The notes under the pieces were generated by a model. That model was not told the DNA's origin and did not search any database. It saw only the letters and a list, made by a program, of their open reading frames with translations. The translations under genes and the position numbers were made by a program. Below, one piece after another: positions 26,237 through 34,779 of a stretch of 64,000 bases of DNA (positions are counted from its first letter, which is position 1; every line of letters starts with the position of its first letter). Source of the stretch: Willaertia magna (lineage: Eukaryota; Heterolobosea; Eutetramitea; Acrasida; Naegleriidae); the NCBI GenBank assembly GCA_902984215.1, contig CADWAF010005313.1:1-64000 (forward strand), given 5' to 3'.

Positions 26237-28246
26237 ATGGAAGAAAATGAATTAAGGGATACAGATACTGATAGATACATTAGTTTTGATAGTATTAACA
26301 ATAAGAATATTAATAATAACAATATTAATAATAATTTAACGATAAAAGATGAATTGAATAAGGAAATGATTAGTGAACAAGAAATTTTTATTAAGGAAGA
26401 ACAAGAAGAAGAATTAAATTTTATTAACTATTTAACTAATAATTTAACAACAAATCAATTATCTCACAATACCATCACTGACAATACCAACAATACCAAT
26501 CAAAACAATAATGATAATCATAACAACAATAATAATCAAAACAATAATACATTTTCAATGGACAATAATCTTTCAAAAAAAGAAGACGAAAATAATATTA
26601 TTGAAGATTATACTAATTCAGAAATAAAACTACAAGAACAATTAAATAATCAACAAGATGAAGAAATAAAATTAATAACAATAGATGAAGCACTTAATCA
26701 TTTAGGATTTAATAGGTATCAATTTTTATTATTCAATATTTGTGGTTTAAGTTGGTTATTTGAAGGATTTCAATCTACTTTAATTTCCTTTTTAATTCCA
26801 CAAATATCTTTACAATTAAATTTACAAAATAGTTTACAATCAGGTTCTTTAGGAAGTATCTTTTTTTTTGGAATGATTTTTGGTTCCTTTTTTGGTGGAT
26901 TTTTAAGTGATTTAATTGGTAGAAAATTTATTTCTTGTTCTTCCATTCTTTTTGCAACATTCTTTGCAATTCTTTCTTGTTTTTCCATCCATTTTTGGAT
27001 GTTATTTTCTTTAAGGTTATTTATTGGTGTTGGATGTGGAGCAATGCTTGTAACTGATTATTCTTTATTGATGGAGTTTATTCCATCGAAAAGTAAGAGA
27101 GGTAGGTTGATGAGTGTGATGCAAATTTATTGGGCATTAGGTGCTTTAATTGAATGTGTCATTGCATATGTATCTGTAGAGGTGATTGGTAAAAGTTTTA
27201 ATGAAGGGAATGTGTTATCACAAGGATGGAGATGGTGTATTATGATTTCTTCTGTGGTTGGTGTGTTTATATTTATTTTAAGGTTAATATTTGTGTATGA
27301 ATCACCAAGGTATTATTTAGTGAGAGAAGAGTATGAAAAGGTGGATAGAATTATGGATGGGATTGCTAAGTGGAATGGAAAGAAATTGGATGGGAATGTA
27401 CGTGTGAGGTTGTTGGTGGTGACAAGTAGTGGTAATGGTGATAACGGTGGGAATAGTGGTAACAATAGTGTTGGGATGGAAGGGAATGAGGAAATGGTAA
27501 TGACACAACAACCAATGTATAAGTTATCATTATTACAACAGTTGACTATTTTATTTTCGAAAGATTATGTATTTTCAACTGTTTTGTTGTGTTGTGTTTG
27601 GTTTTTAATGAGTTATGGTGGTTGGGGATTTAGTTTTTTAATACCAATTGTTTTTCAAGATTTAGATATTGGTAATGTTTATTTAAATACTTTTTATGTT
27701 ACCTTAGTTGGATTATTATCGAGTGTGTTGGTTGTAATTATTATTGATAGAGTACCTAGGAAAATGTTATTGACTGTTTCATTTATTTTAACTGGATTAG
27801 TTACTGCGTTTATTGGGGTGAATTCAGAAAGTAATTACAAAATGTTAGTGTTGGCAATGAGCTCCAATTTTTTAGCTTCCTTCCCTTGGGCCACATTATA
27901 TATTTATACACCTGAAATTTATCCAACATCTATTAGAGCAACAGGAATGGGAATATGTTCAGCTTTTGCAAGAGTAGCTGGTACCTTAACACCGTTAATT
28001 GGGACTATTATGTTGGAAAAGGCTGGTAATTTTGTTCCATTCCTAACCTTTGGAATTGCCTTTGCCTTAGCAGGTCTCTTTTGTTTCTTACTTCCAAGAG
28101 AAACATTAAATCAAACACTTGTTGATATTCCTTCCAAACAACAAGTATTATCTCAATATCAATATACTCCGTTATTACAAGATTTGACACAACCACTAAA
28201 CGACAACAATGTAGAAATAATGATTGAAGAGAATGTACAACAATAA
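26237..28246 (+). CDS. MFS transporter, SV2/SVOP-like
   Basis: 669 aa. The N-terminal 150 residues are cytosolic and Asn/Glu-rich. Then IDEALNHLGFNRYQFLLFNICGLSW begins a 12-helix major facilitator fold. The MFS loop signature GGFLSDLIGRKF follows TM2, and the second half carries its equivalent near IIIDRVPRKML. YIYTPEIYPTSIRATGMGICSAFARVAG matches the sugar-porter/SVOP group before TM11. Relatives move sugars, organic ions or nicotinate, and the substrate cannot be read here. A loop between TM6 and TM7 holds a Gly/Asn insertion (NGDNGGNSGNN). CTGCCTGCCTGCCT lies just before the start. It converges on CFAP96 with 12 bp between stops. Confidence 0.92.
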   Translation: MEENELRDTDTDRYISFDSINNKNINNNNINNNLTIKDELNKEMISEQEIFIKEEQEEELNFINYLTNNLTTNQLSHNTITDNTNNTNQNNNDNHNNNNNQNNNTFSMDNNLSKKEDENNIIEDYTNSEIKLQEQLNNQQDEEIKLITIDEALNHLGFNRYQFLLFNICGLSWLFEGFQSTLISFLIPQISLQLNLQNSLQSGSLGSIFFFGMIFGSFFGGFLSDLIGRKFISCSSILFATFFAILSCFSIHFWMLFSLRLFIGVGCGAMLVTDYSLLMEFIPSKSKRGRLMSVMQIYWALGALIECVIAYVSVEVIGKSFNEGNVLSQGWRWCIMISSVVGVFIFILRLIFVYESPRYYLVREEYEKVDRIMDGIAKWNGKKLDGNVRVRLLVVTSSGNGDNGGNSGNNSVGMEGNEEMVMTQQPMYKLSLLQQLTILFSKDYVFSTVLLCCVWFLMSYGGWGFSFLIPIVFQDLDIGNVYLNTFYVTLVGLLSSVLVVIIIDRVPRKMLLTVSFILTGLVTAFIGVNSESNYKMLVLAMSSNFLASFPWATLYIYTPEIYPTSIRATGMGICSAFARVAGTLTPLIGTIMLEKAGNFVPFLTFGIAFALAGLFCFLLPRETLNQTLVDIPSKQQVLSQYQYTPLLQDLTQPLNDNNVEIMIEENVQQ

Positions 28247-28258
28247 AGTTTTATATAA

Positions 28259-29239
28259 TTACATTGTGTGTGAAAGTGAAGGAGAACCAAATAGAACAGA
28301 CTTAGTTGGAGTAGATTTAGGACCACTCACAGGTTTAAATATAGGTTTCTTTGGTTGATTTTCAAAATCCTTCTTATTTAACTCTCTCTTATCATATGGA
28401 TCTTCTTGATAAGGAGGGAAATCATCTTTAGCAGCCACAGGAGAAGGATAGAAAGGTTTCTTCTTTTCATCTTCTTTCTTAGGTGGAGATTGAGATAATC
28501 TAGTCATATTCTTCTTTATCATTTCCTCAACTCTTTCATCAGTACCCAAAACCTTAGGAGCAGCAACAAACTTATGCGTATCAAAATAATCTAATCCATG
28601 CGAAGAAGAAACAAAAGGTTTCATCTTAGAATGTTGTTTTTTCTCTTCTTCCTTCTTCAATTTACTAATTGTATCTTCATATGGATCAGTTTCATATTTA
28701 TATTCAGTTCCCTTAGAAATTGTTAAATTACCAAATCCAAAAGTACCCTTCTTTGGTGGACTTGTATAAATTGGTTTCTTTTGCGGTTGAGGAGGTTTAG
28801 GCTTTTCATCTCTTTGAAGTACATTGTATTCTGGTTTATGTTCATATACTCCTCCAATTGTACCGAAATAAGTACCTAACCCTGGTGCTCTCTTTGGTGG
28901 TGAAGATGGTTTCCATGGTGTTTTATGAACCTTAAGTACTTCCTTTTCATTCTCTTTACGATTTTTTCTATCATTAGTACCTGGATCCTCATATGGATCT
29001 CCTTCATAAAGTGATTTAAATTCTCCAAAGGTAATTCCTCTTCCTACTTTTCCTCTCTTAGTTGGTGTTGTTAGAAATTGTTTACCTAATGTTCTACCGT
29101 CTTTTTGTTTATGTTGTTTTAATATTTGTCTTTTATCATAATCATCATTTATTGTTATATAACTTGGTTGAGAAAAAATACCTAATTTCTCCATATCTAC
29201 AGTAGATAATTCACTCAGTTTGGTTGGTTCTTTTGACAT
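28259..29239 (-). CDS. CFAP96: Cilia- and flagella-associated protein 96 (UPF0602/C4orf47 family)
   Basis: 326 aa. Family landmarks in order: DMEKLGIFSQPSYITINDDY near the N terminus, KQFLTTPTKRGK, GLGTYFGTIGG, YTSPPKKGTFGFGNLTI, GLDYFDTHKF, and at the C terminus PFYPSP followed by PIFKPVSGPKSTPTKS. Proline-rich, low in hydrophobics, probably extended. In animals this protein localises to centrosomes and cilia and is found only in lineages with centrioles. Its presence is the best evidence that the source organism builds flagella or basal bodies. A TTTTTGGCGGGAAG element lies about 55 bp upstream of the ATG. Confidence 0.88.
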   Translation of the reverse strand: MSKEPTKLSELSTVDMEKLGIFSQPSYITINDDYDKRQILKQHKQKDGRTLGKQFLTTPTKRGKVGRGITFGEFKSLYEGDPYEDPGTNDRKNRKENEKEVLKVHKTPWKPSSPPKRAPGLGTYFGTIGGVYEHKPEYNVLQRDEKPKPPQPQKKPIYTSPPKKGTFGFGNLTISKGTEYKYETDPYEDTISKLKKEEEKKQHSKMKPFVSSSHGLDYFDTHKFVAAPKVLGTDERVEEMIKKNMTRLSQSPPKKEDEKKKPFYPSPVAAKDDFPPYQEDPYDKRELNKKDFENQPKKPIFKPVSGPKSTPTKSVLFGSPSLSHTM

Positions 29240-29291
29240 TCTGCTATTTTTTTTTTAAAATTTTTTTAAAAGCTGTAGATTTTCAAAATTA

Positions 29292-29305
29292 TTTTTGGCG
29301 GGAAG
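29292..29305. promoter_or_regulatory. E2F-like site upstream of CFAP96
   Basis: TTTTTGGCGGGAAG matches the E2F/DP core TTTSSCGS plus GAA. It lies about 55 bp from the CFAP96 ATG. Near-identical sites stand before three other genes (30537, 37124, 60931). Confidence 0.5.
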
Positions 29306-29435
29306 TATGCATTGCCAACCAAAGTAATTTACTATTAAAATGATTAAGAAATGACAGTTTATTATACATAAAATATATAAATATGTTTTTTAAATTGATC
29401 TATTAAATTGTAGGGGAATATATTTATTCTTATTA

Positions 29436-30521
29436 TTATTGTTGTTGATATTCTTTATAACCATAAACATTAATAGGTAATTCTTTATCATTAAAATTAT
29501 CTTCTTCACTATTATTTGTTGTCTCACTATTATTATTATTCTCACCACCACAAGAATAAGAATATAAAAAATAATAACACTTTCCAATCATTTCCCATTC
29601 TTCGATTCCATCAAACATAAAATGTTTTTTATTAATTACTTTACTAAAATTAGAATCAACTCTTAATAAAATTTTATAAATTTCAAATAAATTATTAATA
29701 TAAATATTTAAATTATTTAAATCTCTTTTAAAACGATTTATTTGTTCTTCTTTTGTAATAGATAAAGATAAAAATGGACAATTTCTTTTATTTAAATTAA
29801 TTAACATTTGTTTACCATATTTATTATTTATATCTATAATTGGTTCATAAATTATAAATCTTGTATTTTCTTTAAATAAATTATAAATTAAATTAATTAA
29901 TAAATTATTACTATTTTTATCTAAATAACATAATGATAATTCACTTATAAATAATGTTTCTATATTTAGATCACAATTCTCTATAAATATGTTTTGTAAT
30001 TTATTTATATCTTTTAAATCACAACTAAATAATTTATATTCATCTTCTTTAAATGGTAAATTATAATATTTAATTATATTTTTCTTATTTTCAATTACTT
30101 GATCATAATCAATCTCTAAATAAAGTAATTTATTTTCATTATTATTAAACTCTTTACAAATATGGAAATATAAAGTATCATAACCACTTCCTAAATTAAC
30201 AATTTGTATTTTTTTATTTTTATTTTTTTGAATAAAATGATAAATAAAATATTTTATATAAATATATCTAATATAATATCCTTTAATTAAAATTGGATTA
30301 TTTATAATATCATTTAAATTATTTGGTAATTCATTTAAATTAATCATATATTTAATATAATCATCATTAATATAACCTAATTGATATAATACAAATTTAC
30401 AACAAGTAGCTTCATCATTTGTAAATATAATATCATGTTCATTTCTTAATACTTGCGGAACGTGATAGTGTTGTTGATGATGATGTTGGGTTGACTTTGA
30501 TGAATGTTGTTGATTGCTCAT
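29436..30521 (-). CDS. Leucine carboxyl methyltransferase (PP2A methyltransferase, LCMT type)
   Basis: 361 aa. LCMT proteins methylate the C-terminal Leu of PP2A-family catalytic subunits using S-adenosylmethionine. Visible motifs: the early TNDEATCCKFVLYQLGYI segment; RYIYIKYFIYHFI; SAM-binding motif I as IVNLGSGYDTLYFHI; the acidic residue of motif II in LLYLEIDYDQVI; the FSCDLKDI motif; and SELSLCYLD at motif IV. The length fits (human LCMT1 334 aa). The last 40 residues are Asn/Glu-rich. The ATG follows an A-run, and an E2F-like GGCGGGAAAA sits about 20 bp upstream. Confidence 0.9.
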   Translation of the reverse strand: MSNQQHSSKSTQHHHQQHYHVPQVLRNEHDIIFTNDEATCCKFVLYQLGYINDDYIKYMINLNELPNNLNDIINNPILIKGYYIRYIYIKYFIYHFIQKNKNKKIQIVNLGSGYDTLYFHICKEFNNNENKLLYLEIDYDQVIENKKNIIKYYNLPFKEDEYKLFSCDLKDINKLQNIFIENCDLNIETLFISELSLCYLDKNSNNLLINLIYNLFKENTRFIIYEPIIDINNKYGKQMLINLNKRNCPFLSLSITKEEQINRFKRDLNNLNIYINNLFEIYKILLRVDSNFSKVINKKHFMFDGIEEWEMIGKCYYFLYSYSCGGENNNNSETTNNSEEDNFNDKELPINVYGYKEYQQQ

Positions 30522-30536
30522 TTTTTTTTATTTTTG

Positions 30537-30549
30537 TTTTCCCGCCTTT
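30537..30549. promoter_or_regulatory. E2F-like site upstream of the methyltransferase
   Basis: TTTTCCCGCCTTT on the + strand (AAAGGCGGGAAAA for the minus-strand gene), 16-28 bp before the ATG at 30521. Confidence 0.45.
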
Positions 30550-30619
30550 AATTGTCCCAGTTTAAGCCCAGCTTAAAAAAAAAATAGATAGGTCGAAGAT
30601 GACGAGCTTTTGTTAGTAC

Positions 30620-30778
30620 TTTTGGCTTGGCATTCCCTTCCAATACAAAGATGCTGTTTGAAATTCCTTCCGATTATGAGTTAGTGGAAACTCATGTAAT
30701 TAAGGATTGTTGTTACATGTATGAACCATGTCATACCATTAAACAAGGCTACTGTATTGGATGAAAAGAAGGGTGTAC
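30620..30778 (+). pseudogene. Truncated copy of the gene at 32388
   Basis: About 150 bp closely match codons 25-70 of the downstream gene. FEIPSDYELVETHVIKDCCY and MYEPCHTIKQGY are readable, then a 5-bp insertion breaks the frame and similarity ends. The fragment directly precedes the RING/TLDc gene at 30804, just as the intact gene precedes the copy at 33397. This indicates duplication of a two-gene unit. Confidence 0.8.
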
Positions 30779-30803
30779 CAAAAAAAAATAAACATAGAAA
30801 ACA

Positions 30804-32273
30804 ATGCGTCAAGTAAGAACACCTTCCTATCAATATGAAAATTTAAACGAAATTGATGAATTATTAAAATGTACAATATGCTTAAATCCACTTGAAGAAC
30901 CTGTAATGCACATTCATTGTGGAAATACATTTTGTCATGTATGTATTGAAGGAAAAACTGTTTGTCCTTTATGCAATGAAAATATTAAAGAATCATCCAG
31001 TAACAGTATTTGTAAAGCTCCAAGAAGTATTATTCTTCAATTAGATAATTTAAAGATTATTTGCCCTCAATGTAATACAAGTATTAAAAGAGGCTATTAT
31101 AAGCAGCACTCAAACGAATCTTGTCAAAACCTTAGAAAAGAAAATAACAATACCTTATTACATGAAAATGAACAATTGTTTAATGACAAATTAGAAAAGA
31201 TCAAGAACGAGTTACAAAATAAATATGATACGTTATTTAATGAATTAAAAAGAGAAAAAGAAGAATTTGAAAAGAATATTATTATTGATAACAATAATAA
31301 AAAGAGTCAAAAGAATGAAGGTGATGTTGTAAAATTTAATATTGGCGGAAAACCATTTTACTTTTTAAAAGAAACTATTTGTACAAAAATTAAAAATCCA
31401 AATTATGGAATAGATGATGAAATTAATAATGAATATTATGAATCAACACTTTTAGAAACATTAATTTCAGGTGATTTTCCAGTCACAATGGTTGACAAAG
31501 ATTTTATATTTATTGACAGAGATCCAAAATTATTTCATTATATTGCAAATTATTTAAGAAATTTTGGAAGTATTGAAAAGTATATTGTTGAGCTGCCGAA
31601 AGATAAAGGACATTTAATGAGATTAAAGAACGAAGCTAATTATTTTGGAATTCAAGGTTTAATTGATTTAATTGAGAGAAATTACTCGTTCCTTACAGAT
31701 TCAAATATTATTAACAATAATAATAAAAGGAAATATCAAAAATTATTGAATAAATGGATTGATGAAGATAAATATCAACCTTGGGAATTAATTTATCAAG
31801 GTTCAAGAGATGGATTTAAGGCACAAGATTTTCACAAATTATGTGATGGAAAACCTCATACCATTACAATCATTAAATCAACAAGTGGTTATATTTTTGG
31901 TGGTTATACAACAAGTGCTTGGAATGAATATAATAGCCGCAATCTAAATGGATATTGTTCTAGTCCAAATTCATTCTTATTTTCATTATATAATCCAACA
32001 AAACAAGATTCAAAGCCAATGAGATTTGAACTGAATAGTAAAAAGAAAGACTATGCTATTTGTTGCCACAGTAGTTATGGTCCTAGATTTGGTGGTGCTG
32101 ACCTTTGTATTAAAGATAATTGTAATATTGGAGATAGTTATTCAAATTTAGGTGATACTTATGGAACTAATGTTTCTTTTATCGATTTAACAGGAACTAA
32201 ATATTTTACAGTTGAAGAAATTGAAGTTTTTACAAAAATTAAATTATTCCATAATAATAATAAACTAAATTAA
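30804..32273 (+). CDS. RING / zinc-finger / KCTD-type BTB / TLDc protein
   Basis: 489 aa, ATG in ACAATGCG context. RING at 23-60: CTIC, HCGNTFC, HVC, CPLC, with Asn in the usual His position of CGHxFC. TRAF-like half finger CPQCNTSIKRGYYKQH at about 90-107. Lys/Glu coiled coil at 110-165. One T1/KCTD BTB at about 173-295 (VKFNIGGKPF, FIFIDRDPKLFHYIANYLRN, ELPKDKGHL). TLDc at about 325-480 (YQGSRDGFKAQDFH, YIFGGYTTSAW, FTVEEIEVFTKI). It runs ten codons past the usual C-terminal Ile because the stop is lost, ending NNNKLN. This is one of only two copies with all the RING cysteines in one open frame. No tRNA lies upstream. A broken copy of the 32388 gene does. Confidence 0.92.
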   Translation: MRQVRTPSYQYENLNEIDELLKCTICLNPLEEPVMHIHCGNTFCHVCIEGKTVCPLCNENIKESSSNSICKAPRSIILQLDNLKIICPQCNTSIKRGYYKQHSNESCQNLRKENNNTLLHENEQLFNDKLEKIKNELQNKYDTLFNELKREKEEFEKNIIIDNNNKKSQKNEGDVVKFNIGGKPFYFLKETICTKIKNPNYGIDDEINNEYYESTLLETLISGDFPVTMVDKDFIFIDRDPKLFHYIANYLRNFGSIEKYIVELPKDKGHLMRLKNEANYFGIQGLIDLIERNYSFLTDSNIINNNNKRKYQKLLNKWIDEDKYQPWELIYQGSRDGFKAQDFHKLCDGKPHTITIIKSTSGYIFGGYTTSAWNEYNSRNLNGYCSSPNSFLFSLYNPTKQDSKPMRFELNSKKKDYAICCHSSYGPRFGGADLCIKDNCNIGDSYSNLGDTYGTNVSFIDLTGTKYFTVEEIEVFTKIKLFHNNNKLN

Positions 32274-32387
32274 AATGAATAGTTTTATCATAGCTTATTG
32301 ATTTTTATAAATTTATTTTAGTGAAATATTTAAAAAAACCAATTACAAAACATGGAGAATTTTAAAAAAAACGGACCACAACTGTAG

Positions 32388-33143
32388 ATGGAGGGCCGGA
32401 AAGTTGAGGAATACATTGAAGATAACGAAAGTTTCAGTTCTTTAAGTTTTACATTCTCTCCTAATACAAAGATGCTGATAGAAATTCCTTCCGATTATGA
32501 GTTAGTAGAAACTCATGTAATTAAGGATTATTATTACATGTATGAACCATGTTATACCATTAAACAAGGCTATTGGATGAAGAGAAGATTGAAATATTTC
32601 TCTAATGGAACAACAGAAGAAACATATATTCTAAAGAACCGTACGAAAGAAACAAATGCAATTCATTCGCCTCAATACAAATCAACTACTTTTAATTCTG
32701 CTTCGGCCTTAATAAGAAGCGTAATTAAAGAAACTCCAAACAATAATGAAACCTTAATACACGAATTCATTGGAGATACTATTATTCATAGGTATATACT
32801 AAAACATAAATTTGAAACGGGTGTTGAGTTACGTATTTGTAGCATGAAGATGAATAATAATGAACGGCGCTTTTATAACTTTAATGAATTGAGAGTAAAA
32901 ACAAAAGATCATGCATTAATAACAAACTTATTTAACTCTCTACGATCTAAAGATGAAAAGTATACAATAGTGTCTGGAAATAGTCCTATAGTACAAAAAT
33001 TAATGTATGACAAGTCAGATTTGGTTTCTATTATTCCAAAAGAGGAATTATATTTGTTTCTCCTTAATAACTATTCATTTGACAATCATCCAATAGTTAT
33101 TGAAGGCAGTGAAATTATGAATGAATTTTATAAATTAAAATAG
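32388..33143 (+). CDS. Unknown protein, second copy partial upstream
   Basis: 251 aa, ATG in GTAGATGG context, stop TAG. I recognise no family. Features are an acidic start (EEYIEDNESF), then IPSDYELVETHVIKDYYYMYEP and YTIKQGYWMKRRLKYF. The centre is Thr/Ser-rich, a strand-rich region RYILKHKFETGVELRICSMKM follows, and the C terminus is PIVIEGSEIMNEFYKLK. No signal peptide or membrane helix. Codons are less extreme in AT than many neighbours. It is duplicated with the adjacent RING/TLDc gene (fragment at 30620), so the two may have spread together, but no functional link is shown. Confidence 0.7.
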   Translation: MEGRKVEEYIEDNESFSSLSFTFSPNTKMLIEIPSDYELVETHVIKDYYYMYEPCYTIKQGYWMKRRLKYFSNGTTEETYILKNRTKETNAIHSPQYKSTTFNSASALIRSVIKETPNNNETLIHEFIGDTIIHRYILKHKFETGVELRICSMKMNNNERRFYNFNELRVKTKDHALITNLFNSLRSKDEKYTIVSGNSPIVQKLMYDKSDLVSIIPKEELYLFLLNNYSFDNHPIVIEGSEIMNEFYKLK

Positions 33144-33208
33144 GATGAGCAGTAAAAAAAAACGGGCTTTTTTACGGTCAAACGATTTTGAAAACGGGAC
33201 TAAAAAAA

Positions 33209-33292
33209 TTAATAATTTAAAAATTTCATTAGTAGCTAGATTGATAAATTTCCTTTTTAATCAATTGTTCAAGAAATAATAATTTCTTTTTA
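33209..33292 (-). pseudogene. Relic of the 3' end of the ankyrin gene at 34780
   Basis: TTAATAATTTAAAAATTTCA, then AGTAG, GATAAATTTCC, TTAATCAATTGTTCAAGAAA and AATAATTTC, match 34880-35000 in the same orientation with an internal deletion of about 60 bp. That segment encodes the last ankyrin part (LFHEQLTTKMEIYQS and EIFKLL) of the intact gene. It shows the duplicated block once extended into the ankyrin gene. Confidence 0.65.
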
Positions 33293-33396
33293 ACGAAATA
33301 TTAATAGCACAATTCTCTACCTTAAAAAAAAATTGTATTTTCATTAATCACATCAAGGCCATTTGAACATTAATAACCGCAACAATTGCTAGAGTG

Positions 33397-34659
33397 ATGC
33401 AAAGTAATAATAATAAAACAGTAGAGACTACAGTCACAAAAAGAAGACAAAGAAGAGAGCAATTCGAATCTCAACCATCATTGAACGATAAATTAGAAAA
33501 AATAAAAACAGAATTACAAAATGAATACGAAACACAATTAAAAGAAAATAAACTACAATTACAACAATCATTTAATAATAAATTAAAAAAAATAAAGAAT
33601 GAATTACAAAATAAATATGATACTTTATTTAATGAATAAAAAAGAAAAGAATCTGAAAATAACATTATTAAAGATAATAATAAAAAGAAGAAACACGATA
33701 AAAGAGAAAATGATAACAATAACAAACAGAGTAAAAATAACGAAGATGACATTGTAAAATTTAATGTTGGTGGGGTACGATTCTATTTTTTAAGGGAAAC
33801 AATTTGTTCAAAAATTAAAAATCCAAATTATGGAATGGATAATAATAATAAAGATGAATATTATGAACAAACACTTTTAGAAACATTAATTTCAAGTAAC
33901 ATTCCAGTCACAATGATTGACAATGATTATATATTTATTGACAGAGATCCAAAACTGTTTCATTATATTGCTAATTATTTAAGAAATTGTGGAAGTATAG
34001 ATAAGTATATTGTTGAATTACCAAAAGAAGAAGAAGATTTAGTAAAATTAAAGAATGAAGCTAATTATTTTGGAATTCAAGGTTTAATTGATTTAATTGA
34101 TAGAAACTATCCATTCTTTACATACTCCAAAATTATTAATACTAAGCAATATCAAAAACTATTAAATGAATGGATTGATGAGGATAAAAACCAGTATTGG
34201 AACTTAATTTATCAAGGATCAAGGGATGGATTTGGGGCACAAGATTTTCACAATTTATGTGATGAAAAATCACCTACCATTACAATCATTAAATCAACAA
34301 GTGATCATATTTTTGGTGGTTACACAACTAGTGCTTGGAATGAAAATAATGGCCACAATCTAAGTGGATATTATTCAAGTCCAAATGCTTTTTTGTTTTC
34401 ATTAAATAATCCTACTAAACAAGATGCAAAGCCAATGAGATTTGATTTAAATGGTAAACATAATAACATTGCTATGGGTTATGACAAATATTTTGGTCCA
34501 TCATTTGGAGTCGACCTTTGTATTAATAACAAGTGTAATTCTACTGAACGTAATTTTTCACATTTAGGTACTGCCTATGGATTTAATGTTTCTTTTGAAG
34601 ATATGACTGGAACTAAAAATTTTACAGTTAAAGAAATTGAAGTTTTTACAAAAATTTAA
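33397..34659 (+). pseudogene. RING-less KCTD-BTB/TLDc copy with one premature TAA
   Basis: From ATG 33397 the frame encodes MQSNNNKTVETTVTKRRQRR, a coiled coil (LNDKLEKIKTELQNEYET and a second repeat), then TAA at 33637-33639 where paralogs have Leu (FNELKRE). After the TAA the same frame runs open to 34659: Lys/Asn linker, BTB (VKFNVGGVRFYF, YIFIDRDPKLFHY) and full TLDc ending EVFTKI. The only lesion is TTA to TAA. There is no RING and the N terminus is shared with the copy at 40554. It is either a young pseudogene or produces a 274-aa BTB/TLDc protein from the internal ATG at 33835, whose BTB lacks its first strands. Confidence 0.75.
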
Positions 34660-34779
34660 AGTTCTATAACATGTTATTAAGTTTAGTAATAATAATAATT
34701 CTTGAAACAATCGATTGTTAAAATAAATTGTTAAAATAAAATAAATCTTATGATTCATTACTATACATTTTATAAATCA

